From BOKV01 sp041739225 (GTDB lineage Bacteria; Pseudomonadota; Alphaproteobacteria; Rhizobiales; Rhizobiaceae): a stretch of DNA of 20,120 nt. Positions 7,111-14,546 of the stretch are shown here, piece after piece. Under the pieces are notes generated by a model. It saw only the letters and a list, made by a program, of their open reading frames with translations. It was not told the origin of the DNA and did no database searches. Position numbers and translations under genes: made by a program. Location: positions 1-20,120 of the forward strand of contig JBGSOG010000024.1 of the NCBI GenBank assembly GCA_041739225.1. Direction: 5' to 3'. How positions within the stretch are numbered: position 1 is the first letter of the stretch; each line of letters begins with the position of its first letter.

Positions 7111-8196
7111 ATGAAATCGAAACCAGCAAACCCGGCTTTCACGGCCATGCGCAAAACTGCATTTGCCCTGGCGGCACAATTGGTGCTTGCGGGTTGTGTT
7201 TCCGACGGCGCTTCCTCGTTTTCCAATGTTCTTGACGTGCGCACGCCCGCCCAAAAGCAAGCCGCTTCCATCGAACCATTGCCATTGGATGTTGCAAACA
7301 CAGGTGTGGTTGATGCAACCGGGCAGCGGACAACCAGATCCTTGACGCCGCAACCGCTTGATCCGGTCGCAGAAAAATCACTGGTTGCCGAACAGGCACG
7401 CCAGATCGCTGAATTGTCGCCAAGCGACCCTGTCGCGTTGCCGACATTGCAAACACAGCCAAGTGTGGCTGTCGCCTTGTTGCCAACTAGCAATCCGGCA
7501 ACAATCGATCCGGCCAATGCGGCTCTCAACCTGCCAATTCCACCAGTTGTGACCGACCCTCTGGAAATAGAGGCCGGCATTCGCGCCGAAGCCCAATACG
7601 CGGCGATGAAACATGGCGAGTGCAAAGGCGGCTGGGGGCCAAAGCCGAAAATGATCAATGCCAAACGGATTGATCCGGCACACGTGTACTACATGGAAAT
7701 GCGCCTTCGGCACACCCCGCCATTGCCGGTGGGGCATGTTTACATTGCTTATGGCCGCATCGGGCCGGACGGCGAGCCATTGGACGAAAAGCTGGTGATG
7801 CTGGCACCGATCGGCGGCTATGCCGGCGCGACAGTGGCAGCAGCAGCGCCTGTCACCGGTGTGCTGACGCCATATGGCGACGATTGCATCCTGCGCCCGG
7901 TCGCAGCCTACCGCGTCACCCTGTCGGCACAGAATTACGAAAAACTGCTTCAGCGAATCGTTCAGGCGCAAGGCGACAAGCCGCGTTATGCGCTCTGGAC
8001 CTACAACTGCAATCACTTCATGTCGGACATAGCCGCCAGCGTTGGCGTTCTGCCGCCGGAAAACAAATACACGCCTTCGCTCGAGTATTTCTACGCGATG
8101 ATGGACCGCAACGAAGGGCGCAAGGTAGCGCGCAGTCCAAAGGCCGAAGAAGCCGAACTGGCCAGTGCCAAATTTGGCAGTGCCAGCCAGAATTGA
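7111..8196 (+). CDS. Predicted lipoprotein with permuted papain-like (LRAT/DeSI/NlpC-type) domain
   Basis: A 361-residue protein. The N-terminal signal peptide ends in a clear lipobox LVLAGC (Cys29 from the ATG at 7111). Residues 30-155 are low-complexity and Pro/Ala-rich, likely a tether. The C-terminal domain (about 165-335) contains GHVYIAYG with His209 and later WTYNCNHFMSDIA with Cys300 and His302. A histidine on an early strand followed by an N-C-x-H-F motif at the head of a helix is the arrangement of permuted papain-like folds (LRAT, DeSI/PPPDE and relatives of NlpC/P60), so a hydrolase or acyltransferase acting in the envelope is possible. I cannot name the family. GGGAG at 7103-7107 is only three bases from this ATG; an in-frame ATG at 7147 (lipobox Cys17) is an alternative start. 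It converges on the dioxygenase gene with a ten-base gap. Confidence 0.82.
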   Translation: MKSKPANPAFTAMRKTAFALAAQLVLAGCVSDGASSFSNVLDVRTPAQKQAASIEPLPLDVANTGVVDATGQRTTRSLTPQPLDPVAEKSLVAEQARQIAELSPSDPVALPTLQTQPSVAVALLPTSNPATIDPANAALNLPIPPVVTDPLEIEAGIRAEAQYAAMKHGECKGGWGPKPKMINAKRIDPAHVYYMEMRLRHTPPLPVGHVYIAYGRIGPDGEPLDEKLVMLAPIGGYAGATVAAAAPVTGVLTPYGDDCILRPVAAYRVTLSAQNYEKLLQRIVQAQGDKPRYALWTYNCNHFMSDIAASVGVLPPENKYTPSLEYFYAMMDRNEGRKVARSPKAEEAELASAKFGSASQN

Positions 8197-8206
8197 CAAT
8201 CAGCGT

Positions 8207-9001
8207 TCAACTGAACTTCCAGGAATCAAACGCGAAAAACCCGAATTGCCGCGAGGCGTGCACACGTTCGGCCTTGGGTTTTTCGCCTCCCGCGCCATAA
8301 GCAAAAAACAATGGCATCAAATGCTCGTCGGTCGGATGGTTTTCCGCCACGTGCGGAGCCTGATTGCGCCAATCCAAAATGATGTCACGGTTACCTTTGG
8401 CAAACTGGTCGGCAAACCATTGGGTGAATGCCTCAACCTTTTGCGTCATTGCTGCATCGGGTTTGACCCCGCCACGCATGGCCCCGAAAACCGCACGCAA
8501 ATTGTGCGTGATATGCCCGGAGCCGACCAGCATCACCCCCTCTTGGCGCAAGGGTGCAAGTGCCTGGCCCAGGGCAAAATGGTAGGCAGCGTCGCGATCC
8601 GGATCGATTGACAGCTGCACAATTGGAATGTTTGCCTGAGGAAAGGCCAACATCATCGAAGTCCACGCGCCATGGTCATATCCGCGCTGTTCTGCCACCC
8701 GCACTTCCATGCCAGCGCCCATCAACATGTGCGCCACACGAATGGCAAGTTCAGGATCGCCGGGCGCCGGGTAAACCATCGAATTGAGCTCAGGCGAAAA
8801 TCCGCCGAAGTCATAGATCATGCCGGGATTTGGATCGGTAACAACAACAGGGCCCGCTGTTTCGAAATGCGCCGAAACGAGCACGATTGCCTTCGGCCGA
8901 CCCGTGACAGACTCGAGATTCGTAAGAAAATCGCGGGCTTGCGATACATCGGTGACAATGTTTGGGCCGCCGTGCGAAATGAAAATGCTGGGGGCGATCA
9001 T
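8207..9001 (-). CDS. ygiD: YgiD/DODA-type class III extradiol dioxygenase
   Basis: A 264-residue member of the LigB-like extradiol dioxygenase superfamily, closest in pattern to YgiD / 4,5-DOPA dioxygenase. Metal-ligand histidines are visible at His10 (FISHGGP), His45 (VSAHFE) and near 222-227 (NHPTDEHLMPL). Other conserved pieces are YDHGAW (His110), IPIVQLS and GSGHITHNL (His163). Enzymes of this type open catechol-like rings using a bound metal; the natural substrate in bacteria is usually unknown and cannot be read from this sequence. ATG at 9001 follows AGGAG (bases 9011-9015) by nine bases. A terminator after the upstream same-strand gene suggests that it has its own promoter in the 147-base gap. 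Confidence 0.92.
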   Translation of the reverse strand: MIAPSIFISHGGPNIVTDVSQARDFLTNLESVTGRPKAIVLVSAHFETAGPVVVTDPNPGMIYDFGGFSPELNSMVYPAPGDPELAIRVAHMLMGAGMEVRVAEQRGYDHGAWTSMMLAFPQANIPIVQLSIDPDRDAAYHFALGQALAPLRQEGVMLVGSGHITHNLRAVFGAMRGGVKPDAAMTQKVEAFTQWFADQFAKGNRDIILDWRNQAPHVAENHPTDEHLMPLFFAYGAGGEKPKAERVHASRQFGFFAFDSWKFS

Positions 9002-9094
9002 GCCGCGTTACTCCTGTTTTTCAGGAGATAAGCCGTATTGTTGGCCAATACGAGCGTGCATTTGCGCAATTGAGCGTTCACCCACGCTGAACGC

Positions 9095-9126
9095 AAAAAA
9101 GCGGCACCAGCTTTCACCGGCACCGC
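9095..9126 (-). terminator. Rho-independent terminator after the small Met-rich exported protein gene
   Basis: Read on the - strand, GCGGTGCC and GGTGCCGC form an eight-base-pair stem with two G-U pairs and a ten-base loop, followed at once by TTTTTT. It lies just downstream of the 9149-9397 gene. A second perfect hairpin (GCGTTCA / TGAACGC, 9074-9094) follows the T-run and may lie in the 5' region of the dioxygenase gene. Confidence 0.7.
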
Positions 9127-9148
9127 CCTTTGTCAGTCTGGATGAAGA

Positions 9149-9397
9149 TTACTGCTTCATCGATGCCTTGCTTGCGGCATCAAGCTGCTTGGAGCAATCT
9201 TCTGCCATGCCGGCGGTCATCTTTTCCTTGGCCATTGTCAGTGCAGCCATCGCCATTTCCTTCTTGTCGGCTGGCGCTGCTTCAACTTCCTTCATGACCA
9301 TTGCGAAGGTTGAATCATCGCACTTTTTCATTTCCTGTGCGCCGGCAACGCCTGAAAATGCTACGGTGGCAACTGCGGCTGCGAATACGATCTTCAA
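9149..9397 (-). CDS. Small exported Met-rich protein
   Basis: An 82-residue protein with a clear signal peptide (MKIVFAAAVATVAFSGVAGA, cleavage before Gln21). The mature part of about 62 residues is mostly helical in composition, contains nine methionines (23, 33, 35, 48, 50, 55, 60, 64, 80) and two cysteines (Cys26 and Cys68) that could form a disulfide bridging the two ends. The start codon is TTG; a purine-rich AGGGAGAG about ten bases upstream supports it, and no in-frame ATG gives a signal peptide. It is followed by a hairpin terminator, so it is probably a single-gene unit. I recognise no named family; a periplasmic role, perhaps metal- or redox-related, is only an inference from Met and Cys content. 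Confidence 0.8.
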   Translation of the reverse strand: MKIVFAAAVATVAFSGVAGAQEMKKCDDSTFAMVMKEVEAAPADKKEMAMAALTMAKEKMTAGMAEDCSKQLDAASKASMKQ

Positions 9398-9465
9398 AAT
9401 TTGAACTCTCCCTGAATTTCAACCCTTATTGGGTCAAGGAGTTCTTACCCTTGGTCAGCAATCAC

Positions 9466-9493
9466 GCGTGAATGACAAGGCCGTCATTCACGC
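9466..9493. repeat. Perfect 11-bp inverted repeat downstream of DAHP synthase
   Basis: GCGTGAATGAC and GTCATTCACGC flank a six-base loop (AAGGCC). The hairpin sits 33 bases after the DAHP synthase stop on the - strand and 68 bases before the start codon of the next - gene. Neither side has a T-run, so it is not a standard intrinsic terminator; it could stabilise the 3' end of the mRNA, act with Rho, or be an operator for the small exported protein gene. Confidence 0.75.
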
Positions 9494-9526
9494 AGTTGTG
9501 GTTGCACGTTACAATTGCGTGTTCTT

Positions 9527-10906
9527 TCAGCCGTTTACAGCTTCCTTTTGCGCCGTGTTTCGCTCGTCCTGCAGCAACTCGCTGACCAGAAACGCCAGTT
9601 CCAGCGACTGGGTTGCATTGAGGCGCGGATCGCAATGCGTGTGATAGCGATCCCCAAGGCCAGCATCTGATACTGCCAACGCACCGCCGGTGCATTCGGT
9701 CACATCCTTGCCGGTCATTTCAAAATGAACACCGCCCGGATAGGTACCCTCGGCGCGGTGAACGGCGAAGAAATCCTGAACTTCGCGCAACACCTTGTCG
9801 AACGGTCTGGTCTTGTACCCCGATTCAGATGTGATGGTGTTGCCGTGCATCGGGTCGCAAATCCACAAGACTTCCCTGCCCTCGCGTTTTACCGCCCTGA
9901 TCAGGCGCGGCAGGTGCTCGCCAACTTTGCCTGCCCCAAAGCGCGCTATCAGGGTCAGCCGTCCCGGCTCGTTTTCAGGGTTCAAAATGTCGATCAGGTT
10001 CAACAGGCCTTCATCGGTCAGTGATGGTCCGCATTTGAGACCGACCGGGTTTTTCACGCCGCGACAATACTCGACATGCGCGTGATCCGGCTGGCGCGTG
10101 CGGTCGCCGATCCAAAGCATGTGGCCCGAGGTTGCATACCAGTCGCCGGAGGTTGAATCGACCCGGGTCATTGCCTGCTCATAGCCCAGCAACAACGCCT
10201 CATGGCTGGTGTAGAAGTCGGTTTCGCGCAGGCCCTCATTGGTTTCGGACGAAATGCCGATTGCCTTCATGAAACGAAGGGTTTCCGTCAGCCGGTCTGC
10301 AAGCTGGCGGTAGCGCTCCGACAGCGGCGAGTTTTCGACAAAGCCGAGCATCCACTGATGCACATGCTCAAGATTGGCATAGCCGCCCTGTGAAAATGCC
10401 CGAAGCAAGTTGAGCGTCGCTGCCGACTGGCGAAACGCCATGATCTGGCGCTCAGGGTCGGGAATGCGCGATTTCTCGGTGAATTCGATGCCATTGATGA
10501 TGTCGCCACGATAGGACGGCAGCGAAACATCACCCTGCTTCTCAAAATCCGACGAGCGTGGCTTGGCAAACTGGCCGGCAATACGCCCGACTTTCACCAC
10601 CGGCTTGGCCGCAGCAAAGGTCAGGACCACCGCCATTTGCAGGAACACCCGGAAAAAGTCGCGAATGTTGTCTGCGCCATGCTCGGCAAAGCTTTCGGCA
10701 CAGTCTCCGCCCTGCAAAATAAACGCTTCGCCCCGCGATGCCGATGCCAGTGATTTCTTCAGTGCCCGCGCCTCACCGGCAAAAACCAGTGGTGGATAGC
10801 TTGCCAGCTGGCGTTCAACTTCCGCCAGTGCTCCCGCATCGGGATATTGCGGCATCTGCTGTATTGGCTTGGTGCGCCAGGTATCGGGCGTCCATTTTGC
10901 GGCCAT
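9527..10906 (-). CDS. aroG: Class II (plant-type) DAHP synthase
   Basis: 3-deoxy-D-arabino-heptulosonate-7-phosphate synthase condenses phosphoenolpyruvate with erythrose 4-phosphate, the first step of the shikimate pathway. At 459 residues it matches the class II family. Motifs are intact: LQGGDCAESF with metal-ligand Cys69, GRIAGQFAKPRS, GLRETDFYTSHEALLLGYE, GLKCGPS, ICDPMHGNT (metal-ligand His), GGVHFEMTGKDVTEC and YHTHCDPRLNATQSLELAF. No extra chorismate mutase domain is present. The ATG at 10906 is preceded by AAGGA at eight bases; a TTG six bases further out would be too close to that site. A promoter candidate lies at 10961-10989. The symbol varies between genomes (aroG, aroF, aroH), so treat it as a label. 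Confidence 0.95.
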   Translation of the reverse strand: MAAKWTPDTWRTKPIQQMPQYPDAGALAEVERQLASYPPLVFAGEARALKKSLASASRGEAFILQGGDCAESFAEHGADNIRDFFRVFLQMAVVLTFAAAKPVVKVGRIAGQFAKPRSSDFEKQGDVSLPSYRGDIINGIEFTEKSRIPDPERQIMAFRQSAATLNLLRAFSQGGYANLEHVHQWMLGFVENSPLSERYRQLADRLTETLRFMKAIGISSETNEGLRETDFYTSHEALLLGYEQAMTRVDSTSGDWYATSGHMLWIGDRTRQPDHAHVEYCRGVKNPVGLKCGPSLTDEGLLNLIDILNPENEPGRLTLIARFGAGKVGEHLPRLIRAVKREGREVLWICDPMHGNTITSESGYKTRPFDKVLREVQDFFAVHRAEGTYPGGVHFEMTGKDVTECTGGALAVSDAGLGDRYHTHCDPRLNATQSLELAFLVSELLQDERNTAQKEAVNG

Positions 10907-10960
10907 GATCAAATTCCTTGCGTCAATGAAAAAATTGCCCTTTCAGACAAAACCGCGCGG

Positions 10961-10989
10961 GTTATAGCCCTGAGCGCCGCCAAGACCAA
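10961..10989 (-). promoter_or_regulatory. Candidate promoter for class II DAHP synthase
   Basis: On the - strand TTGGTC (10984-10989) and TATAAC (10961-10966) are separated by 17 bases. The -10 box matches five of six consensus positions; the -35 box keeps TTG. Transcription starting near 10954 would give a leader of about 48 bases. Confidence 0.4.
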
Positions 10990-10999
10990 CAAAAAAGCG

Positions 11000-11599
11000 T
11001 CACGGCAGGAATCGAACCCCGCGAGAGGCAAGCAGCGCATCAAATTTTGCACCGAGTTTGGCTGGCAAATGCACAGCCCGCGGATAATACGGATGATCCC
11101 GGTCACAAATCATGTCCATGCCAAATCCTTCGGTCGTGTCTAGAAACGCGATCAGGCCTTCCTCGCCGTATTCCTGAAAAAACCCTGCCATTACCGCATC
11201 CAGATAACTCTGAAGTAGTCGCGCCTTTCCGGTAAATTCAGCTTTTCGAGCCACGTAAACAAAAGCGGATGGCAATTTCACATCGGCCCGCGACACTGAA
11301 AGTTGCTGCCTGTTCAAGGCAATGCGGTCGTAGTGCGTTTCCCTTACGTCAACCAAAGGCAGGTGGGCCGCATGGTCGATCACCAGCAAGCCGTCAATGC
11401 TCGTCCCTGTGTCCGGGTGTACGGACAACAATGCCAGCTGGCTCCCGTCAGGTGCAACATCTCCAGGTCGCGCTTGCCAATGCCTACGCCAGCCGAAAAG
11501 CCGCGCTTTGTGCGCTTCAACATAGGCTGTTTGCAACGTCTGACGGTTCACCAGCGATCCGTATCCGAAATATCCCGTAAGAATGGTTTCAGCCGTCAC
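11000..11599 (-). CDS. Gamma-glutamylcyclotransferase-fold protein
   Basis: A 199-residue protein beginning (M)TAETILTGYFGYGSLVN; FGYGSLVN is the phosphate/substrate loop typical of the GGCT/ChaC/AIG2-like fold. Enzymes with this fold cyclise gamma-glutamyl groups to 5-oxoproline, including from glutathione, but many members have unknown substrates. Glu87 in DVRETHYDRI is at about the place of the catalytic glutamate; this is a judgement by eye. The GTG start at 11599 is chosen because AAAGGG lies eight bases upstream and because the fold starts right after it; the 42-codon in-frame extension upstream would overlap the divergent gene. It diverges from an alpha/beta hydrolase with only 55 bases between the starts. 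Confidence 0.85.
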   Translation of the reverse strand: MTAETILTGYFGYGSLVNRQTLQTAYVEAHKARLFGWRRHWQARPGDVAPDGSQLALLSVHPDTGTSIDGLLVIDHAAHLPLVDVRETHYDRIALNRQQLSVSRADVKLPSAFVYVARKAEFTGKARLLQSYLDAVMAGFFQEYGEEGLIAFLDTTEGFGMDMICDRDHPYYPRAVHLPAKLGAKFDALLASRGVRFLP

Positions 11600-11654
11600 G
11601 TGCTTTACCCTTTCAACCGCTTGACCAAGAGGCGACCAACAGTATCGTGGCTCC

Positions 11655-12491
11655 ATGGAAGACATCATAATCAAAACCCGCGATGGCTGGGAATTGCACG
11701 CCTCGCTGTTCATCGGGCCAAACAAACGCGGGCCGGTCGTACTTGTTTCAAGCGCTACAGGTGTTCCACGCCGGTTTTACCGGCATTTTGCCAGATATCT
11801 GGCTGACGACGGCGCCCAGGCAGTCCTGACTTATGACTACCGCGGCATGAGCGGGCCCATAAGCCGCAGCCAGGCCTTTTCGCTGCAGATTGCACAATGG
11901 GCAACCATTGACATGCCAGCAGTCGCTGAGCACCTGAAAGCGCGCTTTCCCGAATGTGACTTGCGCGGTATCGGCCATTCGTTCGGTGGTCAGGCATTGG
12001 GTCTGAGCGGTGTTTCCCATCGTTTCAGCAGGTACATGACCATTGCCGCTGGCTCGGGATATCTGGGACACACACGCGAGCCTGAAAAACTGTCACGCGC
12101 CATGAACACCATTGGCCGGCCACTCGCATTGGTGCTTGGAACGCTGCCTCGCTGGGCCGGGTTTGGTGAGCCGATCCCCTATGGCGCTTTCAACCAATGG
12201 CGCAAATGGTGCAACAGCCCCAACTATTTCATGGACGACAAAAACGTTCCGGAGACAGCCCGCTTCGCGCTGGTCAAACTTCCGATGTTGGCAGTCGGCT
12301 TTGAAGATGATCCGTGGGCGACCCGGAAAGGCGTGGAGGCACTGGTATCGTGGTATTCAAATGCCCAGATCAGGCTGCACTGGTTTGCCGGCAGGGAACT
12401 GCCCAGGCCGGTTGGTCATCTCGGGTTTTTTCGCTCCGAGCACCGCGAGACGCTGTGGCCGCAACTGTCGGACTGGCTGATGCAGCCGTAA
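11655..12491 (+). CDS. Alpha/beta hydrolase family protein
   Basis: A 278-residue protein with an alpha/beta-hydrolase layout. The nucleophile elbow GIGHSFGG gives Ser109, the acid is probably Asp218 or Asp219 (FEDDPWA), and the base His255 (VGHLGFF). Strand motif PVVLVSSATGVP near residue 27 would form the oxyanion region, and YDYRGMSGP precedes the nucleophile. No signal peptide, so cytoplasmic. It looks like the uncharacterised COG4757-type predicted hydrolases; the substrate cannot be told. The ribosome-binding site before the ATG is poor. It ends 18 bases from the converging glutathione reductase gene. Confidence 0.9.
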   Translation: MEDIIIKTRDGWELHASLFIGPNKRGPVVLVSSATGVPRRFYRHFARYLADDGAQAVLTYDYRGMSGPISRSQAFSLQIAQWATIDMPAVAEHLKARFPECDLRGIGHSFGGQALGLSGVSHRFSRYMTIAAGSGYLGHTREPEKLSRAMNTIGRPLALVLGTLPRWAGFGEPIPYGAFNQWRKWCNSPNYFMDDKNVPETARFALVKLPMLAVGFEDDPWATRKGVEALVSWYSNAQIRLHWFAGRELPRPVGHLGFFRSEHRETLWPQLSDWLMQP

Positions 12492-12509
12492 CGAAGGCCG
12501 GACCGTCAT

Positions 12510-13898
12510 TCAAACCCGCTCGCCACCTTTCAGCCGGTACGACGGCGCATACATCGTCACCAGTTCTTCTGCCGCCGACGGGTGAAGCGCCATGGTGCGG
12601 TCAAAGTCGGCTTTGGTTGCCCCCATCTTGATGGCAATTGCCAGCGCCTGGATCATTTCGCCAGCATCATCGCCAAGAATGTGGACGCCCAGAATCTTGT
12701 CATTGGCACCATCGACGATGATTTTCATCACCATCTTTTCATCGCTTCCCGACAAGGTGGCTTTCATCGGCCGGAACCGCGCCAGGAAAACCGAGACTTC
12801 GTCGTAAGCCCGGCCAGCCTGCGTTTCGTTCAGACCGATGGTGCCGATTTCCGGTTGCGAGAATACTGCCGTTGGAATGAGTTCATGATCGGGCGCGGTT
12901 GGGTTGCCACGATATTCGGTCTCGATCAGGCACATCGCCTCGTGGATGGCCACTGGTGTCAGTTGAACCCGGTTGGTAACATCGCCCACTGCCAGGATGT
13001 GCGGCACGTTCGTGCGCGAAAATCCGTCCACCATGACCGTTCCGTCAAGGCCGAGTTCCACGCCTGCTGTCTCAAGGCCAAGCCCCTTGGTATTGGGCTC
13101 CCGCCCTACCGCCTGCATTACGTGATCGGCAGCAGTTGTGCGGCCATCTGACAAAGTAGCGCTTCGGCGATTGCCGGGCGCCAGTGCAACCGTCCGGATT
13201 TGTGTGTGGGTGAGGATTTCAATTCTGCGCCGTGCCATGTCGTCTGCCAGCGTGTTTCGGATATCATCGTCAAAACCGCGCAGGATTTGCTCGCCGCGTA
13301 CAACCATGGTCACCTTGGTGCCAAGGCCTGCAAGGATGCAGGCAAATTCGACGCCAATATAGCCTGCGCCATCTATGATGATGCTTTCCGGCTGCTGCTC
13401 CAGATGGAATATTTCGTTGGAAGTAATGCACAATTCGCCCCCCGCAACATGGGCGGCATGGCGCGGCGTCCCGCCGGTCGCAATCAGTATTCTTTCGGCG
13501 GTGACAATCTGGCCACCCTTGACAATGCGAATGCTGTTTGGTCCTTCAACAACAGCGCGGCTGTCAAAAATCGTCGCACCATTGCCATCGAGCCCCTTGC
13601 GGTAAAGGCCCTCCAGCCTGGCAATTTCTCGGTCCTTGGCAGCTATGAAACTTGCCCAGTTGAAACTGGAAGCACCCAGTGTCCAGCCAAATCCTTTTGC
13701 ATCGGAAAAATGGCGCGGAAACGAAGACGCATAAACAAACAGTTTTTTCGGTACGCAGCCGCGAATGACGCATGTGCCGCCAAAGCGGTATTCTTCAGCA
13801 ATGCCCACGCGTTTGCCCATGGAAGCGGCAACGCGTCCCGCCCGCACGCCGCCTGATCCGCCACCGATGACAAAAAGATCAAAATCAAAAGCGGTCAT
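12510..13898 (-). CDS. gor: Glutathione-disulfide reductase
   Basis: A 462-residue FAD-dependent pyridine nucleotide-disulfide oxidoreductase that reduces glutathione disulfide with NADPH. Visible: FAD-binding VIGGGSGGVRAGR at the N-terminus, redox-active GGTCVIRGCVPKKL with Cys43 and Cys48, NADPH-binding GAGYIGVEFA followed by VRGEQILRGFD with arginines as expected for NADPH, the second FAD motif ILAVGDVTNRVQLTPVA, and the C-terminal LHPSAAEE with His439 and Glu444. These fit glutathione reductase rather than lipoamide dehydrogenase or mercuric reductase. The ATG at 13898, with AAGGA nine bases upstream, is preferred over a 12-codon extension. The DUF2059 gene upstream is separated by a terminator. 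Confidence 0.95.
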   Translation of the reverse strand: MTAFDFDLFVIGGGSGGVRAGRVAASMGKRVGIAEEYRFGGTCVIRGCVPKKLFVYASSFPRHFSDAKGFGWTLGASSFNWASFIAAKDREIARLEGLYRKGLDGNGATIFDSRAVVEGPNSIRIVKGGQIVTAERILIATGGTPRHAAHVAGGELCITSNEIFHLEQQPESIIIDGAGYIGVEFACILAGLGTKVTMVVRGEQILRGFDDDIRNTLADDMARRRIEILTHTQIRTVALAPGNRRSATLSDGRTTAADHVMQAVGREPNTKGLGLETAGVELGLDGTVMVDGFSRTNVPHILAVGDVTNRVQLTPVAIHEAMCLIETEYRGNPTAPDHELIPTAVFSQPEIGTIGLNETQAGRAYDEVSVFLARFRPMKATLSGSDEKMVMKIIVDGANDKILGVHILGDDAGEMIQALAIAIKMGATKADFDRTMALHPSAAEELVTMYAPSYRLKGGERV

Positions 13899-13939
13899 GC
13901 TGGCTTGTCCTTTGTCGATGGGTGAACGGATCACAATTG

Positions 13940-13965
13940 AAAAAGCCCGGACTGGCCCGGGCTTT
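13940..13965 (-). terminator. Rho-independent terminator after the DUF2059 gene
   Basis: AAAGCCCGG and CCGGGCTTT form a perfect nine-base-pair stem with a six-base loop. On the - strand the stem is followed by TTTTT, so it ends transcripts coming from the DUF2059 (and rpiA) side, 24 bases after that stop and upstream of the gor start. Confidence 0.88.
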
Positions 13966-13989
13966 CACGATGGTCAGGTTTGAAGCGAT

Positions 13990-14493
13990 TTACAGCGCGC
14001 CCGCCGCAATTTTCTTCTGGATTTCCTGCTGCAGGTCGCGCTGGATGCCTGCGGTCCATACCTTTGCTGCTTCTTCGATCGAACGGGCTATGACCGGTGT
14101 CTCCCGAATGAGCTTCAGGCCGGCCTCGGTTTTGTAAAATGCTGTTACCTGCTTCAGCTCATCGACCGTGAAAATATTGGCATAGATGCGGGCAACTTCA
14201 TCTTCGAGATTGCCGCGTCGAGCTGCCAGGGCGATTGTTGCTTCATCAACCAGGGTGTTGATCTTGTCAGCCGCATCGGGACGATTCGAAATCATCTGCC
14301 CTTTGGCTTGCTCTCCCAGATTGGGAAGCAACACATCCAAAGACGCAGTGGACTGGGAAGCAGATACAGCTTCCCGCGCCGCAGCCAGATGTTCTGCTGA
14401 AACTTCCTGCGACCATGACGCGGTTGCCATGCTCAACATCGCAGCCGCGAAAAAGGTGAAGAGGCTTGCAATTCGCTGCCCGTGATATGCCAT
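13990..14493 (-). CDS. Secreted DUF2059 domain protein
   Basis: A 167-residue protein with an N-terminal signal peptide (basic start, hydrophobic core FTFFAAAMLSMATASWS, probable cleavage before Gln). The C-terminal half has the DUF2059 pattern: VARIYANIFTVDELKQVTAFYKTEAGLKLIRETP, a helical unit found in many proteobacterial periplasmic proteins of unknown role. The ATG at 14493 is preceded by GGAGA at nine bases, while a TTG nine bases upstream would sit on the ribosome site itself. It follows rpiA by 53 bases on the same strand and is probably cotranscribed with it, then ends at a terminator. No function is known from the sequence. Confidence 0.88.
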   Translation of the reverse strand: MAYHGQRIASLFTFFAAAMLSMATASWSQEVSAEHLAAAREAVSASQSTASLDVLLPNLGEQAKGQMISNRPDAADKINTLVDEATIALAARRGNLEDEVARIYANIFTVDELKQVTAFYKTEAGLKLIRETPVIARSIEEAAKVWTAGIQRDLQQEIQKKIAAGAL

Positions 14494-14546
14494 TGGATAC
14501 AATCTCCGATTTTCTTCATTGGACCGCCGGAACCGGCGGCGGTTGT

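Noticed and set aside
10998..11032. tRNA T-arm-like sequence (GGTTCGATTCC on the - strand)
   Set aside because: It lies in the 3' end of the cyclotransferase-like coding sequence; no matching acceptor or anticodon arms and no good T-stem pairing, so it is neither a tRNA nor a supportable attachment site.
14524..14539. Palindrome CCGCCGG-AA-CCGGCGG between rpiA and the DUF2059 gene as a terminator
   Set aside because: Loop is too tight and no T-run follows on the - strand; the two genes are more likely cotranscribed.
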